Positions 1 through 8,346 of a stretch of 64,000 nt of DNA are shown piece after piece. Source of the DNA: Verrucomicrobiia bacterium. Lineage in GTDB: Bacteria > Verrucomicrobiota > Verrucomicrobiia > Limisphaerales > JADLHS01. The translations under genes were made by a program, and so were the position numbers. Below the pieces are notes generated by a model, which ran no database searches, had not been told where the DNA came from, and was given only the letters and a program-made list of their open reading frames with translations. The stretch spans positions 460,592-524,591 of the forward strand of contig JAMLJH010000002.1 of assembly GCA_023953615.1 (NCBI GenBank), in the 5' to 3' direction. How positions within the stretch are numbered: the first letter of the stretch is position 1; every line of letters begins with the position of its first letter.

Positions 1-788
1 AGCAGCGCCCCCGCAATGGCCACCACCGGCGCAAAATCAATCCGTCTGAATTGCAGCGGCAACCGGCGCAGCGGTTGCAACAACTGCCGTCCAATCTGGT
101 CAAGATAACGCCAGAAAATGTGGCGACCGAAGAACACGTAAGTGTGAATTACGTAGAGCGCCAAAACAATTGCCAGAGGATATTTCAGCGTGAGATAGCT
201 GCCCAGTCCGACCAGCAGCGCCTGTTCAATTCGGACCCCGGCGCTTGCCGGCGGCGGTAACAGGTGAAAGTGATTCAAGGGCCAGCTTGCCAGCCACCAA
301 AGCGCGCTGACGACCAGCAGCGGCAGCAGCGCCTTTGACAAAAATGGCCAGTTGACGATTTTTCCAAGCTGGAGGTGCAACAGAAAACGGAAGGAGTCGG
401 GTTCGGTCGTTGTGGTTTTCAGCGTGGAAAAAAACAAGGTCCAAATCAGAAACACCACCCACACGATGCCGAAACTGAAAACCGAATAGAGCAGCATGAG
501 ATTCGTACCGGTATCGGTGCGAAAGGGTACTGAGATCGGCCCGACATCAATTTTGCCCGTCCACCCGAGGGCGGCGCCAAAGGTTTCGTAAAGCGGCGCG
601 CGCAAGAGCAGCAAGCCAATGAGCAGCAGGGGCAGATGCCAGCGTCGCAAGGGACGGTCTCCAGCCCGGCGGATCGTGCCCGTCAGCGTGGCGGGCCGGG
701 TGCGGGCCACCAGATCAAAGCGGCGCGCCCGCCAGTTACACCAGAGTAACAGCCCGATCAGGTTTAGAATGAAATCGAGCAGGACCAT
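1..788 (-). CDS. YggT-family integral membrane protein (3' end outside window)
   Basis: Reading the minus strand from ATG at 788 gives an open frame of 262 codons that runs off the window edge without a stop. The product begins MVLLDFILNLIGLLLW and has several hydrophobic segments. The last visible part has the layout LLQPLRRLPLQFRRIDFAPVV at about residues 235-255, like the YggT repeat pattern (a P-x-RR segment, then IDFSP, then a membrane helix). YggT proteins are small inner-membrane proteins of poorly defined function near division or osmotic-stress genes; this one is longer, with an extra middle region. It follows sucD by about 90 nt on the same strand, so it may be co-transcribed. Assignment is by motif only. 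Confidence 0.6.
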   Translation of the reverse strand, partial: MVLLDFILNLIGLLLWCNWRARRFDLVARTRPATLTGTIRRAGDRPLRRWHLPLLLIGLLLLRAPLYETFGAALGWTGKIDVGPISVPFRTDTGTNLMLLYSVFSFGIVWVVFLIWTLFFSTLKTTTTEPDSFRFLLHLQLGKIVNWPFLSKALLPLLVVSALWWLASWPLNHFHLLPPPASAGVRIEQALLVGLGSYLTLKYPLAIVLALYVIHTYVFFGRHIFWRYLDQIGRQLLQPLRRLPLQFRRIDFAPVVAIAGAL

Positions 789-881
789 GTAAGTTTTCGC
801 ATCTCCAGCGGGGCGGACCGTTAATCGGTCGGTTCACACGGTTTCCGTTTCCTCCGCCAGCGCGCTGGTGACCTTCGGCGC

Positions 882-1781
882 TTACATCATTTTCAACAAG
901 GTTTCGGCCATGTCGCTGGGCGTCGCGGCAACGCCGATTCCGGCGGCACGGAAAGCAGCAATCTTGGCTTCCGCCGTGCCTTTGCCACCGCTGACAATCG
1001 CTCCCGCGTGCCCCATGCGGCGACCTGCCGGCGCGGTCGTGCCGGCGATGAATCCCGCCACCGGTTTTCGGCAATGCTTTGCGATCCATTCAGCGGCTTC
1101 TTCTTCCGCGCTGCCGCCGATTTCGCCGATCAAAATGATGCCGGTGGTTTCCGGGTCGTCATTGAACAGTTTGATGACATCCAGGTGCGACGTGCCATTC
1201 ACCGGGTCGCCACCAATGCCGACGCAGGTGGATTGTCCCACGCCGCGCGAAGTAAGTTGCCACACCGCTTCATAGGTTAACGTGCCCGAGCGCGACACCA
1301 CGCCGATGTTGCCTTTTTTGTGAATATAACCGGGCGAAATACCGATGCGACAGCCACCGTGCGAATCCGGGCCTGTGCCGGGTGTCACGATGCCGGGGCA
1401 ATTCGGACCGATGAGCCGCGTGGTTTTACCTTCCATGGCGCGTTTCACCTTCACCATGTCGTTGACCGGAATGCCTTCGGTGATGGCGACGACGAGTTCG
1501 AGTCCGGCGTCCACGCCTTCGAGGATGGCATCGGCGGCGAAGGGCGGGGGCACGAACACGGCGCTGGCGGTTGCGCCCGTTTGTTTCACCGCTTCGGCCA
1601 CGGTGTCGAAAATGGAAACTTTTTTGGCACCGTGCTCGAAGACTTGACCGCCTTTGCCGGGCGTGACGCCGGCGACGACTTGCGCGCCGTAATCAATGGA
1701 GAGTTGGGCGTGCCGCGCGCCGAAGCTGCCGGTGATGCCTTGAACGAGAACTTTGGTGTTGGGTTGAACGAGGATGGCCAT
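882..1781 (-). CDS. sucD: Succinyl-CoA synthetase alpha subunit
   Basis: A 299-residue protein, normal length for SucD, the CoA-binding and phosphohistidine subunit of the TCA-cycle enzyme that interconverts succinyl-CoA and succinate with ATP/GTP formation. The N-terminal Rossmann CoA-binding region shows [25 protein letters not shown] and the later [13 protein letters not shown] loop are also present, and [12 protein letters not shown] is typical. The active-site histidine lies in [14 protein letters not shown] near the C-terminus. Start ATG at 1781 gives [15 protein letters not shown], as in the family. Its partner sucC lies upstream at 3600-4805 but is separated by about 1.8 kb of accessory sequence, whereas the two are normally adjacent. 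Confidence 0.97.
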   Translation of the reverse strand: MAILVQPNTKVLVQGITGSFGARHAQLSIDYGAQVVAGVTPGKGGQVFEHGAKKVSIFDTVAEAVKQTGATASAVFVPPPFAADAILEGVDAGLELVVAITEGIPVNDMVKVKRAMEGKTTRLIGPNCPGIVTPGTGPDSHGGCRIGISPGYIHKKGNIGVVSRSGTLTYEAVWQLTSRGVGQSTCVGIGGDPVNGTSHLDVIKLFNDDPETTGIILIGEIGGSAEEEAAEWIAKHCRKPVAGFIAGTTAPAGRRMGHAGAIVSGGKGTAEAKIAAFRAAGIGVAATPSDMAETLLKMM

Positions 1782-1910
1782 GTCAAATTTACGATTTCAG
1801 ATTTGTGATTTATGAGTCGGTCGCACGAATTGCTAAAAATCTAACAACTCGCACAGGCACAGTCAGCATTTCGTTTTCGGGTGTACCTTTGTGAGGAAGA
1901 TGTAATCTTT

Positions 1911-2057
1911 CATTAGCCCCCGGCTTCAGCCGGATGTAACGGTCAGCAACAGAGAGAAACGGTTTCAACCGTTTCCCCACGCGGCTGGAGACAAAGCTGT
2001 TGAAACAGCTCTGCTGGGTCGTTGCGACCAACCCCGGGCTGAAGCCCGGGGCTAATG
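1911..2057. repeat. REP-like cluster of nested palindromes
   Basis: Between sucD and the upstream small gene lies about 150 bp bounded by complementary arms: CATTAGCCCCCGGCTTCAGC at the left and GGCTGAAGCCCGGGGCTAATG (21 bp, 2037-2057) at the right. Inside are two more palindromes, GAAACGGTTTCAACCGTTTC and CAAAGCTGTTGAAACAGCTC. The sequence is non-coding on both strands and can fold into three stem-loops, resembling a REP/BIME-type intergenic element. No transposase is nearby. Confidence 0.6.
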
Positions 2058-2075
2058 AGATACGCCAGGAACCTT

Positions 2076-2537
2076 TCATCGTAGGTTGAATAGGTAAAGA
2101 ACCGCCGCCCATCCGCTCGGCATTTGGTCGGGGGGCGTGTTCAATTGCTTGCCGTATTTGACCATCTGCTTGAGAAAGAAATAAGAATGAAACGCCGCTT
2201 CAACTATCGGGCGTGTATGCCGAAGCCAGTTGTCGTTGTGTGCGAGTTCAAACTCATGGTCTGTTCCTTGGGCGACTATTTCAAGATACCAGGAATTCAG
2301 TGGCTGCCCTGGCAGCAATAGCGCGAACGCTTCTCGGATTTCAATCGTCATCAATTGCAATCCATACACCTTGAACGACTGGTGGTAGAAGCGATAGAAG
2401 CTGTCCTCCATTCCCCACTCGTCTTCCAGATTGGTCAGCATCACTTCCAATTTCGGCAGGTCGCGTTGGATGGCACGCAATAACTCGTCCGCCTTCTCGA
2501 TTCTTTCAGCGGATTTATTCAAAAGCGTCGGCTTCAT
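2076..2537 (-). CDS. Hypothetical protein, 153 aa
   Basis: Open frame from ATG at 2537 with a soluble, mostly helical composition (MKPTLLNKSAERIEKADELLR...). It has no signal peptide, no membrane segment and no motif I recognise; W, Y and H residues are frequent in the second half. It sits in the accessory block between sucC and sucD, its start overlapping the end of the VOC remnant region. Codon use and the absence of alternative reading frames of similar quality suggest a real gene. Function unknown. Confidence 0.55.
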   Translation of the reverse strand: MKPTLLNKSAERIEKADELLRAIQRDLPKLEVMLTNLEDEWGMEDSFYRFYHQSFKVYGLQLMTIEIREAFALLLPGQPLNSWYLEIVAQGTDHEFELAHNDNWLRHTRPIVEAAFHSYFFLKQMVKYGKQLNTPPDQMPSGWAAVLYLFNLR

Positions 2538-2553
2538 CTCACGTTGGGCAAAA

Positions 2554-2806
2554 TCAAAGATGCCCAGCCTTCCGCTTGTGGATGCAAACCGTGTTGCTGT
2601 CTGGATCGAAAATCATCGCCATCTGGCACGACGGACATTCCCGGCCAACAGCCGGTGGTCAGCGCATACGAGCTAAATCCGGATTCAATCCACTGGCCTT
2701 CGCGCCTGGTCGCGGATTCTCTCGATCCACCTTTGTTAAACTTACGCATGCGAGGAATGTCCGTGACAGCGTAACAACAAAATGCGATTTCAGTGACTTT
2801 CAACAT
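2554..2806 (-). pseudogene. Degraded VOC/glyoxalase-family gene
   Basis: The minus strand from ATG at 2806 encodes MLKVTEIAFCCYAVTDIPRM, the typical first beta strand of a VOC (glyoxalase/bleomycin-resistance) protein. It then jumps to remnants of the middle (QWIE, then YALTTGCWPG). In another frame it continues MAMIFDPDSNTVCIHKRK and stops at 2554, matching the usual VOC C-terminal strand (DPDGN...ICIH). About half the normal ~120-residue domain is missing and at least one frameshift is needed, so it is read as a pseudogene. A second VOC N-terminal remnant lies at 3120-3200. Confidence 0.7.
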
Positions 2807-2831
2807 GACGGGCCTTTCGGTTGTTTGTGGT

Positions 2832-3095
2832 TCAGGAAAATAATTGGCGCGCGAGGGCGATGGGTGAACGCTTGAACAACTTGGTCGCGGACACTCGCAG
2901 CCGTCCCAGCAAACCTTGGCGGGCGACGGCCTCCCGCGCGACCGCATCGCGGAGCGCTTCGCATTCGCGCCGGGAACATTCGTGCCGCTGGGACAGTTCA
3001 ATCATCTGTTTCTGCAATTTAATCAAGCGACGATACGACGCCAAGTCGTTCGCTACCGGCTTGGGTTGTTCCCATTGTTCGCCTTTCCGTGCCAT
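2832..3095 (-). CDS. Small hypothetical coiled-coil protein, 87 aa
   Basis: A frame of 87 residues rich in K, R, E, Q and A, beginning MARKGEQWEQPKPVAND, with heptad-like helical character in the middle (KLQKQMIELSQRHECSRREC). No signal peptide or membrane segment. It lies between the two VOC remnants and may have arrived with the event that broke them. No homologous family recognised; reality as a gene is moderately likely. Confidence 0.4.
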   Translation of the reverse strand: MARKGEQWEQPKPVANDLASYRRLIKLQKQMIELSQRHECSRRECEALRDAVAREAVARQGLLGRLRVSATKLFKRSPIALARQLFS

Positions 3096-3119
3096 TGCGC
3101 CCTGTTGACTATACCTGTG

Positions 3120-3200
3120 CTATATTTCGTAAAACTTCTGCGCTCACGCCATGTCAATGACGAGATAACAATTAAAAGCGATTTCGGTGACTTCAAGCAT
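3120..3200 (-). pseudogene. VOC-family N-terminal fragment with in-frame stop
   Basis: The minus strand from ATG at 3200 reads MLEVTEIAFNCYLVIDMA, then a TGA stop, then AQKFYE in the same frame. This parallels the VOC consensus (V-T-D-M-x-R-A-x-x-F-Y-E) with arginine replaced by a stop. Downstream homology is lost. It is closely similar to the start of the remnant at 2806, suggesting two copies of one ancestral gene. Confidence 0.6.
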
Positions 3201-3209
3201 GATTCTATC

Positions 3210-3587
3210 TCATTCTGTAAGAACTCGCTCAATCCCTGACTTTGGGTGTTGGACGGCTAAGACCGCCGAAGCGATGTTGTTCACGCGAAGGTAGGCGCCA
3301 AGCATCTTCAATTGAGTCCAAGCGATCTCTTCCTGGACCTTGGACTGAACAGGCATCTTCCTGACTTCGAGGACGTAAGGCCATTCCGCCACTTCTGCGA
3401 ATTGAACAGGATCGGAATTTCGATAAAGCACCAGTTGGCCTATATCCGGTGGCATCAAGTATCCCACAGGTGCTTTACCAGAATTATTTTCGAGATGTAC
3501 GGGTGCATGCTCTTCCGAAGTGCGAAGCTCATTAAGTTTAGTGGTCAAGCGGTACATATCCATTTCGGTCTTGATCAAGAGCAACAT
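3210..3587 (-). CDS. Hypothetical protein, 125 aa
   Basis: Open frame from ATG at 3587 (MLLLIKTEMDMYRLTTKL). The product is soluble and mixed alpha/beta with no membrane segment and no recognisable motif. It begins 13 nt after the sucC stop codon on the same strand, so it may be translated from the sucC transcript. It belongs to the inserted block separating sucC from sucD. Alternative start at M9 or M11. Confidence 0.45.
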   Translation of the reverse strand: MLLLIKTEMDMYRLTTKLNELRTSEEHAPVHLENNSGKAPVGYLMPPDIGQLVLYRNSDPVQFAEVAEWPYVLEVRKMPVQSKVQEEIAWTQLKMLGAYLRVNNIASAVLAVQHPKSGIERVLTE

Positions 3588-3599
3588 ATCCGTACGCCT

Positions 3600-4805
3600 T
3601 TACGAGGTTACCGCCTTTACCACCTTCTGCGCGGCGTCGGCCATCGTGTCGCCGGTGATGAGTGTGAGGCCGGATCCCGCCAAGGTTTTTTTGCCGGCGA
3701 CGACGTTGTTGCCTTCGAGTCGCACGACGAGCGGCAGCTTTAATCCCGTTTCTCGCACGGCCGCAACGATGCCGCTGGCGATGATGTCGCAATCCATGAT
3801 GCCGCCGAAGATGTTGACAAAAATGCCTTTCACATTCGGGTCTTGCAGGATGATTTTGAACGCGGCCGTGACCTGATCCTTGCTTGCGCCGCCGCCGACG
3901 TCGAGGAAGTTTGCGGGCATCCCCCCGTAATGCTGGATGATGTCCATCGTTGCCATCGCGAGACCAGCCCCGTTCACAAGGCAGGCGATGTTTCCGTCGA
4001 GCTTGATGTAATTCAGCGCATACTTGCTGGCTTCGATTTCCAACGGCGCTTCTTCGCCCAGATCACGCATCGCTTGAATATCTTTGTGACGATAGAGCGC
4101 ATTATCATCGAGGCCGATCTTGGCGTCCACGCAGGACAACGTTTCCTTGCCATCCGCACCGACGACGATGCAGAGCGGGTTGATCTCCACCATGCTCGCG
4201 TCGCATTCCCACCACGTCTTGTAAACGCCCATGAGCAGTTTCACGCCGCTGTTGAAGGCGTCACCCTTCAAGCCGAGCGCCGCCGCGATTTTGCGCGCCT
4301 GATACGGCATGATACCGACGGCGGGGTCAATGTGTTCCTTGATGATTTTCTCGGGATGCTTCTCGGCGACTTCTTCGATGTCCATGCCGCCCTCGGTGCT
4401 AGCCATGAGGAGCGGACGCGACGTGGCGCGATCCAGCAGGACCGCAAGATAAAATTCTTTTTTGATTTCTTCCGCCGCTGCCACGAGCAGCTTTTTCACA
4501 AGGCGGCCGTCCGGTCCGGTCTGTTTGGTGACCAGCACCTGGCCGAGCATGGCCTGGGCTTTTTCATGAACTTCTGCCGCGCTTTTGCATAATTTCACGC
4601 CGCCTTGAAAGCCGCTCTTGAACGTGCCTTTACCGCGTCCGCCGGCATGGATCTGCGATTTCACCACGACGAGTTTATTGCCGCCGGCAAAAAGTTTTTC
4701 GGCGACCGCCTGAGCTTCCGCCGCCGTGGTGCAAACTTCACCGGGAGGCACCGTGACTCCGTGTTGAGCGAGTAATTGTTTGGCCTGATATTCGTGAATG
4801 TTCAT
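3600..4805 (-). CDS. sucC: Succinyl-CoA synthetase beta subunit (ADP/GDP-forming)
   Basis: From ATG at 4805 the protein begins [17 protein letters not shown], the canonical SucC start, and has 401 residues. An in-frame ATG 45 nt upstream would add a non-conserved leader, so it was not used. The N-terminal ATP-grasp domain shows [17 protein letters not shown], and the C-terminal part carries the [18 protein letters not shown] and [15 protein letters not shown] segments of the nucleotide/CoA-ligase region. It forms the alpha2beta2 or alpha-beta enzyme with SucD (882-1781). The gap to sucD is unusual because sucCD is normally a tight operon. Confidence 0.97.
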   Translation of the reverse strand: MNIHEYQAKQLLAQHGVTVPPGEVCTTAAEAQAVAEKLFAGGNKLVVVKSQIHAGGRGKGTFKSGFQGGVKLCKSAAEVHEKAQAMLGQVLVTKQTGPDGRLVKKLLVAAAEEIKKEFYLAVLLDRATSRPLLMASTEGGMDIEEVAEKHPEKIIKEHIDPAVGIMPYQARKIAAALGLKGDAFNSGVKLLMGVYKTWWECDASMVEINPLCIVVGADGKETLSCVDAKIGLDDNALYRHKDIQAMRDLGEEAPLEIEASKYALNYIKLDGNIACLVNGAGLAMATMDIIQHYGGMPANFLDVGGGASKDQVTAAFKIILQDPNVKGIFVNIFGGIMDCDIIASGIVAAVRETGLKLPLVVRLEGNNVVAGKKTLAGSGLTLITGDTMADAAQKVVKAVTS

Positions 4806-4907
4806 TTCAAAAGCGGTTTTCATTGAACGCCGCTTTGGAAACAAAATCAATCTTTAACCCAAGCTGAAAGCTTGGTGATGCAGCGGCGTCGCGGTGGCGT
4901 GGCGGTT

Positions 4908-5642
4908 TTACCACCAGAGGTAATTGGGATCCGGAACGATATTTTCGTCGGCCGGCGAATAGTTTTCCGGGAAGGTAAAATAGACGGCGTGGCCATCCGC
5001 AAACGAAAGGTTCAGGATCCGTTTGCGGGTTCGGGTGTGCCACTGAGTGCGGCGATCGGAGGTGGGGCGATTGCCGTGGATGGGCCAATCGCCCACGATG
5101 ACCTTGTTGTCCGTGCGGGTGAAGCGGCTCGATTTTACCGGCGGACTGATGTTGATCAGACTCTTGGCGGCGGTCACGTATTTCATCCGGAAACTATCCA
5201 GGGCAAAGGGCACGAGATAACTATTGCCGTAAGCCACCCAGACCGGGTCGCTCATGTTGTTGAGCGCATCGCCTTTATCGCGCGGACAGTGAAAGACCTG
5301 CAGGTTTTGCGCATAGACGTTTAGCGGGCGGTTGGTGGGCCAGACACTACTGGCAATATATTTCGGATCATTGCCACGCTGACCGCCGTACGTGGGCCAG
5401 TCATCATGGATGGGAAACGTGTCCGCGTTATCGTCCGCGTACAGGCGCATGGCCAGATTGATCTGCCGCAAATTATTCAGGCAATAAATCCGGGCGGCCC
5501 GGTCCTTGGCCGCGCTCAACGCGGGCAGCAACAGCGCCGCCAGGATGGCAATGATCGCGATGACCACCAACAGCTCGATCAACGTGAAGGCGAGCGTTGT
5601 TGCTTTGCGCGAGGCGGCAGCGTTGGCGGCGGGCGAGGACAT
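4908..5642 (-). CDS. Type II secretion/prepilin-like protein (H-x9-DG class)
   Basis: The N-terminus after a short basic leader has the prepilin methylation/cleavage motif [20 protein letters not shown] and a hydrophobic helix, then [12 protein letters not shown], typical of the very expanded pseudopilin-like family of Verrucomicrobiota, Planctomycetota and Lentisphaerota. The C-terminus has the associated [11 protein letters not shown] region (H-x9-DG class). ATG at 5642 gives 244 aa and avoids overlap with the upstream gene; ATG at 5687 would give 259 aa and overlap it by 20 nt. Expected to be processed by a prepilin peptidase and membrane or surface associated. Individual roles of these proteins are unknown. 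Confidence 0.85.
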   Translation of the reverse strand: MSSPAANAAASRKATTLAFTLIELLVVIAIIAILAALLLPALSAAKDRAARIYCLNNLRQINLAMRLYADDNADTFPIHDDWPTYGGQRGNDPKYIASSVWPTNRPLNVYAQNLQVFHCPRDKGDALNNMSDPVWVAYGNSYLVPFALDSFRMKYVTAAKSLINISPPVKSSRFTRTDNKVIVGDWPIHGNRPTSDRRTQWHTRTRKRILNLSFADGHAVYFTFPENYSPADENIVPDPNYLWW

Positions 5643-5667
5643 GCTCGCAGTCTTTTCGGAGTCGAGT

Positions 5668-5955
5668 TTAATTGGCGATGACGCCAATCTCGACCGGCTC
5701 GACGCTGACGCCGGTTTTTTCCAGCCACTTGATGGCGGCCTTTACTTCCGCGCGTTCACCCGCCAGTTCCAAACACACAATGCCAATTTCGTCCGTAACG
5801 CTGGCTTGGCGGATATTGGTGACCAGTTGAAATTTCTGCCCCAACTGCCAGACGAGCGGTTTGGTGATGAGCCGGGGCGGATACATCAGCCAGAGACGCG
5901 TGCGTTGTGGCGTTTGCGGAGTGGTGCGAACTGATTTTTTCTTTTTGGCTGCCAT
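5668..5955 (-). CDS. NIL-domain protein
   Basis: A 95-residue protein with a basic N-terminus (MAAKKKKS) followed by a ferredoxin-like NIL domain: [20 protein letters not shown], then VTNIRQASV, then [20 protein letters not shown] and a final strand with VEIGV. NIL domains occur at the C-terminus of methionine ABC transporter ATPases and in stand-alone proteins linked to sulfur insertion into homocysteine. Here it follows the MoaD-like carrier by about 110 nt, and both lie downstream of a SAM-riboswitch-controlled thrC. That supports a methionine-related role, as an inference. Confidence 0.75.
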   Translation of the reverse strand: MAAKKKKSVRTTPQTPQRTRLWLMYPPRLITKPLVWQLGQKFQLVTNIRQASVTDEIGIVCLELAGERAEVKAAIKWLEKTGVSVEPVEIGVIAN

Positions 5956-6065
5956 GACAATTAATAGTTCAGAGTTAAAAATTCAAAAGGCCCGGGTAGA
6001 TAGTGGCCGCCTCGTGCCCCGTTCGCCACTCGTAATTTTACCTGCTGCAGCTGGAGCGGTTGACT

Positions 6066-6341
6066 TTAACCGCCGGCGATTGCCGGAATGATGCTGATTT
6101 CGTCGCCGTCCTTGAGCGGGGTCTGTGAATTCTGGAGGAAGCGGATGTCTTCCTCGTTCACATAGATATTCACGAACCGGCGGACTTCGCCTTTTTCGTC
6201 CACCAACCGCTCGGCGATGCCGGGGTAGCGGGACTGCAATTCGGTGATCGCCTCGCCAATGGTGGCGGCGTTGACTTCGACCAGCTCCTCGTTGTGGGTC
6301 AACTTGCGGAGCGGCGTGGGGATGCGGACTTTCTTTGCCAT
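6066..6341 (-). CDS. MoaD/ThiS-family sulfur carrier protein
   Basis: A 91-residue beta-grasp protein ending in the diagnostic Gly-Gly (IIPAIAGG), where the C-terminal glycine is adenylated and then thiocarboxylated by an E1-like enzyme. VRIPTPLRKLTHNEELVEV and LKDGDEISIIPA match the family. The context thrC-(modules)-moaD-NIL under a SAM-I riboswitch suggests it carries sulfide for homocysteine synthesis rather than molybdopterin. Its first 93 bp (6253-6345, including four leader bases) are duplicated three more times upstream at 7031-7123 (identical), 7814-7906 (four differences) and 8616-8708 (two differences), and only this copy continues into a full gene. Confidence 0.85.
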   Translation of the reverse strand: MAKKVRIPTPLRKLTHNEELVEVNAATIGEAITELQSRYPGIAERLVDEKGEVRRFVNIYVNEEDIRFLQNSQTPLKDGDEISIIPAIAGG

Positions 6342-6344
6342 AAA

Positions 6345-6539
6345 TCAAGAATTAGTGCGGCGCTTTACGGGTAGCTTGGCGACAGGATGTTTTGAATTTT
6401 GTTCCCGTTTGCGGGTTTCGACAAACAGCTTGTCCAGGTCATGACCGTAAGACGCGGAAAGCGTATCCTTCGCACGCCACACTTCTTTGAGCACCAGATC
6501 GCCGGTTTCGTCTGTTGATTTAATGTCAGTCGCTTTCAT
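6345..6539 (-). CDS. Small antitoxin-like partner of the PIN toxin
   Basis: A 64-residue hydrophilic protein (MKATDIKSTDETGDLVLKE...) whose start overlaps the end of the PIN-domain gene by 14 nt; an ATG at 6548 would add three residues. Its tight coupling with the PIN gene and its lysine- and arginine-rich tail (LPVKRRTNS) make it the likely antitoxin in a toxin-first module. No DNA-binding fold can be named from sequence alone. It ends next to the leader of the intact moaD gene. Confidence 0.6.
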   Translation of the reverse strand: MKATDIKSTDETGDLVLKEVWRAKDTLSASYGHDLDKLFVETRKREQNSKHPVAKLPVKRRTNS

Positions 6540-7008
6540 AATCGCCATCCATCAGTTCTTCCGGCGTGCAAATGACCGGGAGCTCGAAACCTGCCGACTC
6601 CATCAAACGTCGCAACCTTGTCTGAATGGCTGCATTGGCGATGTGCCGACAGTTCCAACTCAAAAGTATATCCAGGTTATAGGCACTGGCGAGAGCAATA
6701 TGCACGGCATCACGGTCAGCGGTGATGGGCAGGAGTCCTGAATGTTGAATCTTGCGGGCGACTTCCTTGATTTCATCGGTCGCTAAAAGTAACGGTACAC
6801 TTTGCAGAGTTTTGAGGCGAAGTTGGGCCATGGCTGGCTCGCCAAACGCGACTTCATCCAGCACAACTTGCGAGGTGTAAAGTTCATGGCTGCCGCGTTT
6901 CATCTCCCACCAATCCTTGGTGAGCTGTTGGCGGGCGGCTTGCAGGAGGTCATGGGCCGGGCGCGCGACAATATAGCTCGGAATGGTGCTTTCGATGTAG
7001 ATGCGCAC
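6526..7008 (-). CDS. PIN-domain ribonuclease toxin (VapC-like)
   Basis: A 160-residue PIN-domain protein starting MRIYIESTIPSYI, in which the usual first acidic residue of the D-T/S-N motif is replaced by the E-S-T variant common in one PIN subfamily. SQVVLDEVAFGEP supplies the second acidic site, and ITADRDAVHIALA plus ILLSWNCRHIAN match the later acidic and W-N motifs. Such toxins are Mg-dependent endoribonucleases. It precedes its probable antitoxin with overlap. The start is 22 nt downstream of the duplicated moaD fragment at 7031-7123. Confidence 0.85.
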   Translation of the reverse strand: MRIYIESTIPSYIVARPAHDLLQAARQQLTKDWWEMKRGSHELYTSQVVLDEVAFGEPAMAQLRLKTLQSVPLLLATDEIKEVARKIQHSGLLPITADRDAVHIALASAYNLDILLSWNCRHIANAAIQTRLRRLMESAGFELPVICTPEELMDGDYESD

Positions 7009-7030
7009 GGTTTGCTGAATTGCAAATCAC

Positions 7031-7123
7031 TCGCCAATGGTGGCGGCGTTGACTTCGACCAGCTCCTCGTTGTGGGTCAACTTGCGGAGCGGCGTGGGGA
7101 TGCGGACTTTCTTTGCCATAAAT
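7031..7123 (-). repeat. Duplicated moaD 5' end, copy B
   Basis: 93 bp identical to the start of the intact moaD gene (6253-6345): leader ATTT, ATG and the first ~29 codons. A TGA stop follows at the junction, so it could encode only a 30-residue stub. It marks the boundary between the PIN/antitoxin module (6345-7008) and the VapC-like module (7130-7770). Confidence 0.95.
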
Positions 7124-7129
7124 TCAATT

Positions 7130-7507
7130 TCAATTTTTCAGCTTCAATCCTTGCGGAACAAACGGAGCAAAATCTTTCTCATTTTCGGTGGCCAACTCAG
7201 CGTTGGATGCAATCGCTGTGGCGGCGATCAAACAATCAAATCGCGAACCACGGCGACGACCAGTCTGATTGAACAACTGTGCCGCCAGGGCTGCGGTGGC
7301 TTTTTCAAACCCCACGACGTTCCCGCCAATAACTGTTTCCACCAAGGCGATTTCATTCGCGCTTACCGGTCCGTTCAAAAATTCCGTCCACGCTGGCGCG
7401 CTCGCCCCCCAAGTTTCCCCATCGGCCAGCCATTGATCCACATGGGCTGCCGGAGTCGCGCCGCGCACTACGAGACCGATCAGATAATTCGTATCCAGAT
7501 GGATCAT
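7130..7507 (-). CDS. VapC-type PIN-domain toxin
   Basis: A 125-residue PIN protein. MIHLDTNYLIGLV carries the first catalytic Asp and the conserved D-T-N; WTEFLNGPV gives the Glu; GSRFDCLIAATAIA gives the third acidic residue; LATENEKDFAPF is the final N-E-K-D-F motif typical of VapC. The predicted activity is site-specific RNA cleavage neutralised by the antitoxin encoded directly upstream. Its ATG overlaps the antitoxin TAA by one base (TAATG), implying translational coupling. Confidence 0.93.
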   Translation of the reverse strand: MIHLDTNYLIGLVVRGATPAAHVDQWLADGETWGASAPAWTEFLNGPVSANEIALVETVIGGNVVGFEKATAALAAQLFNQTGRRRGSRFDCLIAATAIASNAELATENEKDFAPFVPQGLKLKN

Positions 7508-7770
7508 TATCGGCTGACATTTTCGTGGGCCAGACGTTCGGCATGTAATTCTCGTAGGTAGCTTTTAGCCAGACTGGATGTGAGCCGCGACCGGGATTGC
7601 AACCGTCGCAGCGCCTCGCGTCCTCTGGTGAGGTCTGTGGCGGTCTGGGAAACCGGTTGGAGTAAAACTGTGCAACCACCATCATTGATGGCGACCGCTT
7701 CGCCTTCAACAGCGCGGTGAACCCACTCTTTCAAGTTGCGGCTGGCTTCCTGCACAGTCAGAGTTTTCAC
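7507..7770 (-). CDS. Phd/YefM-type antitoxin
   Basis: An 87-residue protein beginning MKTLTVQEASRNLKEWVHRA, followed by AVAINDGGCTVLLQPV. This matches the Phd/YefM antitoxin fold (N-terminal DNA-binding domain with the beta strand after I-x-x-x-G). The basic helical tail probably wraps the VapC toxin encoded immediately downstream. Antitoxin and complex usually autorepress the operon promoter, which would lie between 7771 and 7813. Confidence 0.85.
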   Translation of the reverse strand: MKTLTVQEASRNLKEWVHRAVEGEAVAINDGGCTVLLQPVSQTATDLTRGREALRRLQSRSRLTSSLAKSYLRELHAERLAHENVSR

Positions 7771-7813
7771 GATTGCAACCTAACACGTTCAAATCTTGCC
7801 TGCCAAGCCGCAA

Positions 7814-7906
7814 TCGCCAATGGTGGCGGCGTTGACTTCGACCAGCTCCTCGTTGTGGGGCAACTTACGGAGCGGCGAGGGGATGCGGACTTTCTTTGGC
7901 ATAAAT
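7814..7906 (-). repeat. Duplicated moaD 5' end, copy C
   Basis: 93 bp matching the moaD start with four substitutions and no indel. It continues into unrelated sequence after the GGCGA boundary, giving a potential 36-codon stub. It separates the VapC module from the frameshifted PIN module. Confidence 0.93.
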
Positions 7907-7912
7907 TTAATT

Positions 7913-8346
7913 TCAACTTTGCTTCGCTATGAGCTCTAGAAACTCGCTGGCGCGGACAATCTCAATGCTCTGAAACTTCTTCAAATCCAGTAAATCCTTG
8001 TCGCCACTGAGGACATAGGTTGCTTTGCCCGCAATGGCACATTCAATCACCGCATTGTCATCCGGGTCGCACGGCACCGCCTCAAGCGTCCTGGGATTTT
8101 GACGAGACGGACAAAGCTCAAATAGCGGGCGATTGTTTCGGCGCTTTGTTCGGCGGTAAAACCAAATTTGAGTTCCAGTTTCTCGGCCCACTCATCCATC
8201 AACTCGGCGCAAGTGACCGCTTGGATTTTTCCCGCTCGCGCCAGCTCCACACATTCAAATGGCTTGCCCCGCCAGCCGGTTGCTGAAAAAAGAATGTTAG
8301 TGTCAAAAACGACGGTAAGCGCCACAATCAATCCTCGTGCAACCAT
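7913..8346 (-). pseudogene. Frameshifted PIN-domain toxin
   Basis: The N-terminal half in one frame reads VVFDTNILFSATGWRGKPF... through FVRLVKIP. The C-terminal half continues in a second frame from PRTLEAVPCDPDDNAVIECA to LSGDKDLLDL and stops at 7913. Together they make a complete PIN protein of the COG1569-like group with all acidic residues (D in FDTN, E in ELMDEW, DPDD, GDKD). Joining them needs a one-base change near 8100, around AAAATCCCAGGACG. It is either a recent inactivating deletion or a sequencing error. A GTG at 8325, just after the antitoxin stop, may be the true start. Confidence 0.85.

Noticed and set aside
1320..1808. Plus-strand 162-codon open frame
   Set aside because: Antisense to sucD.
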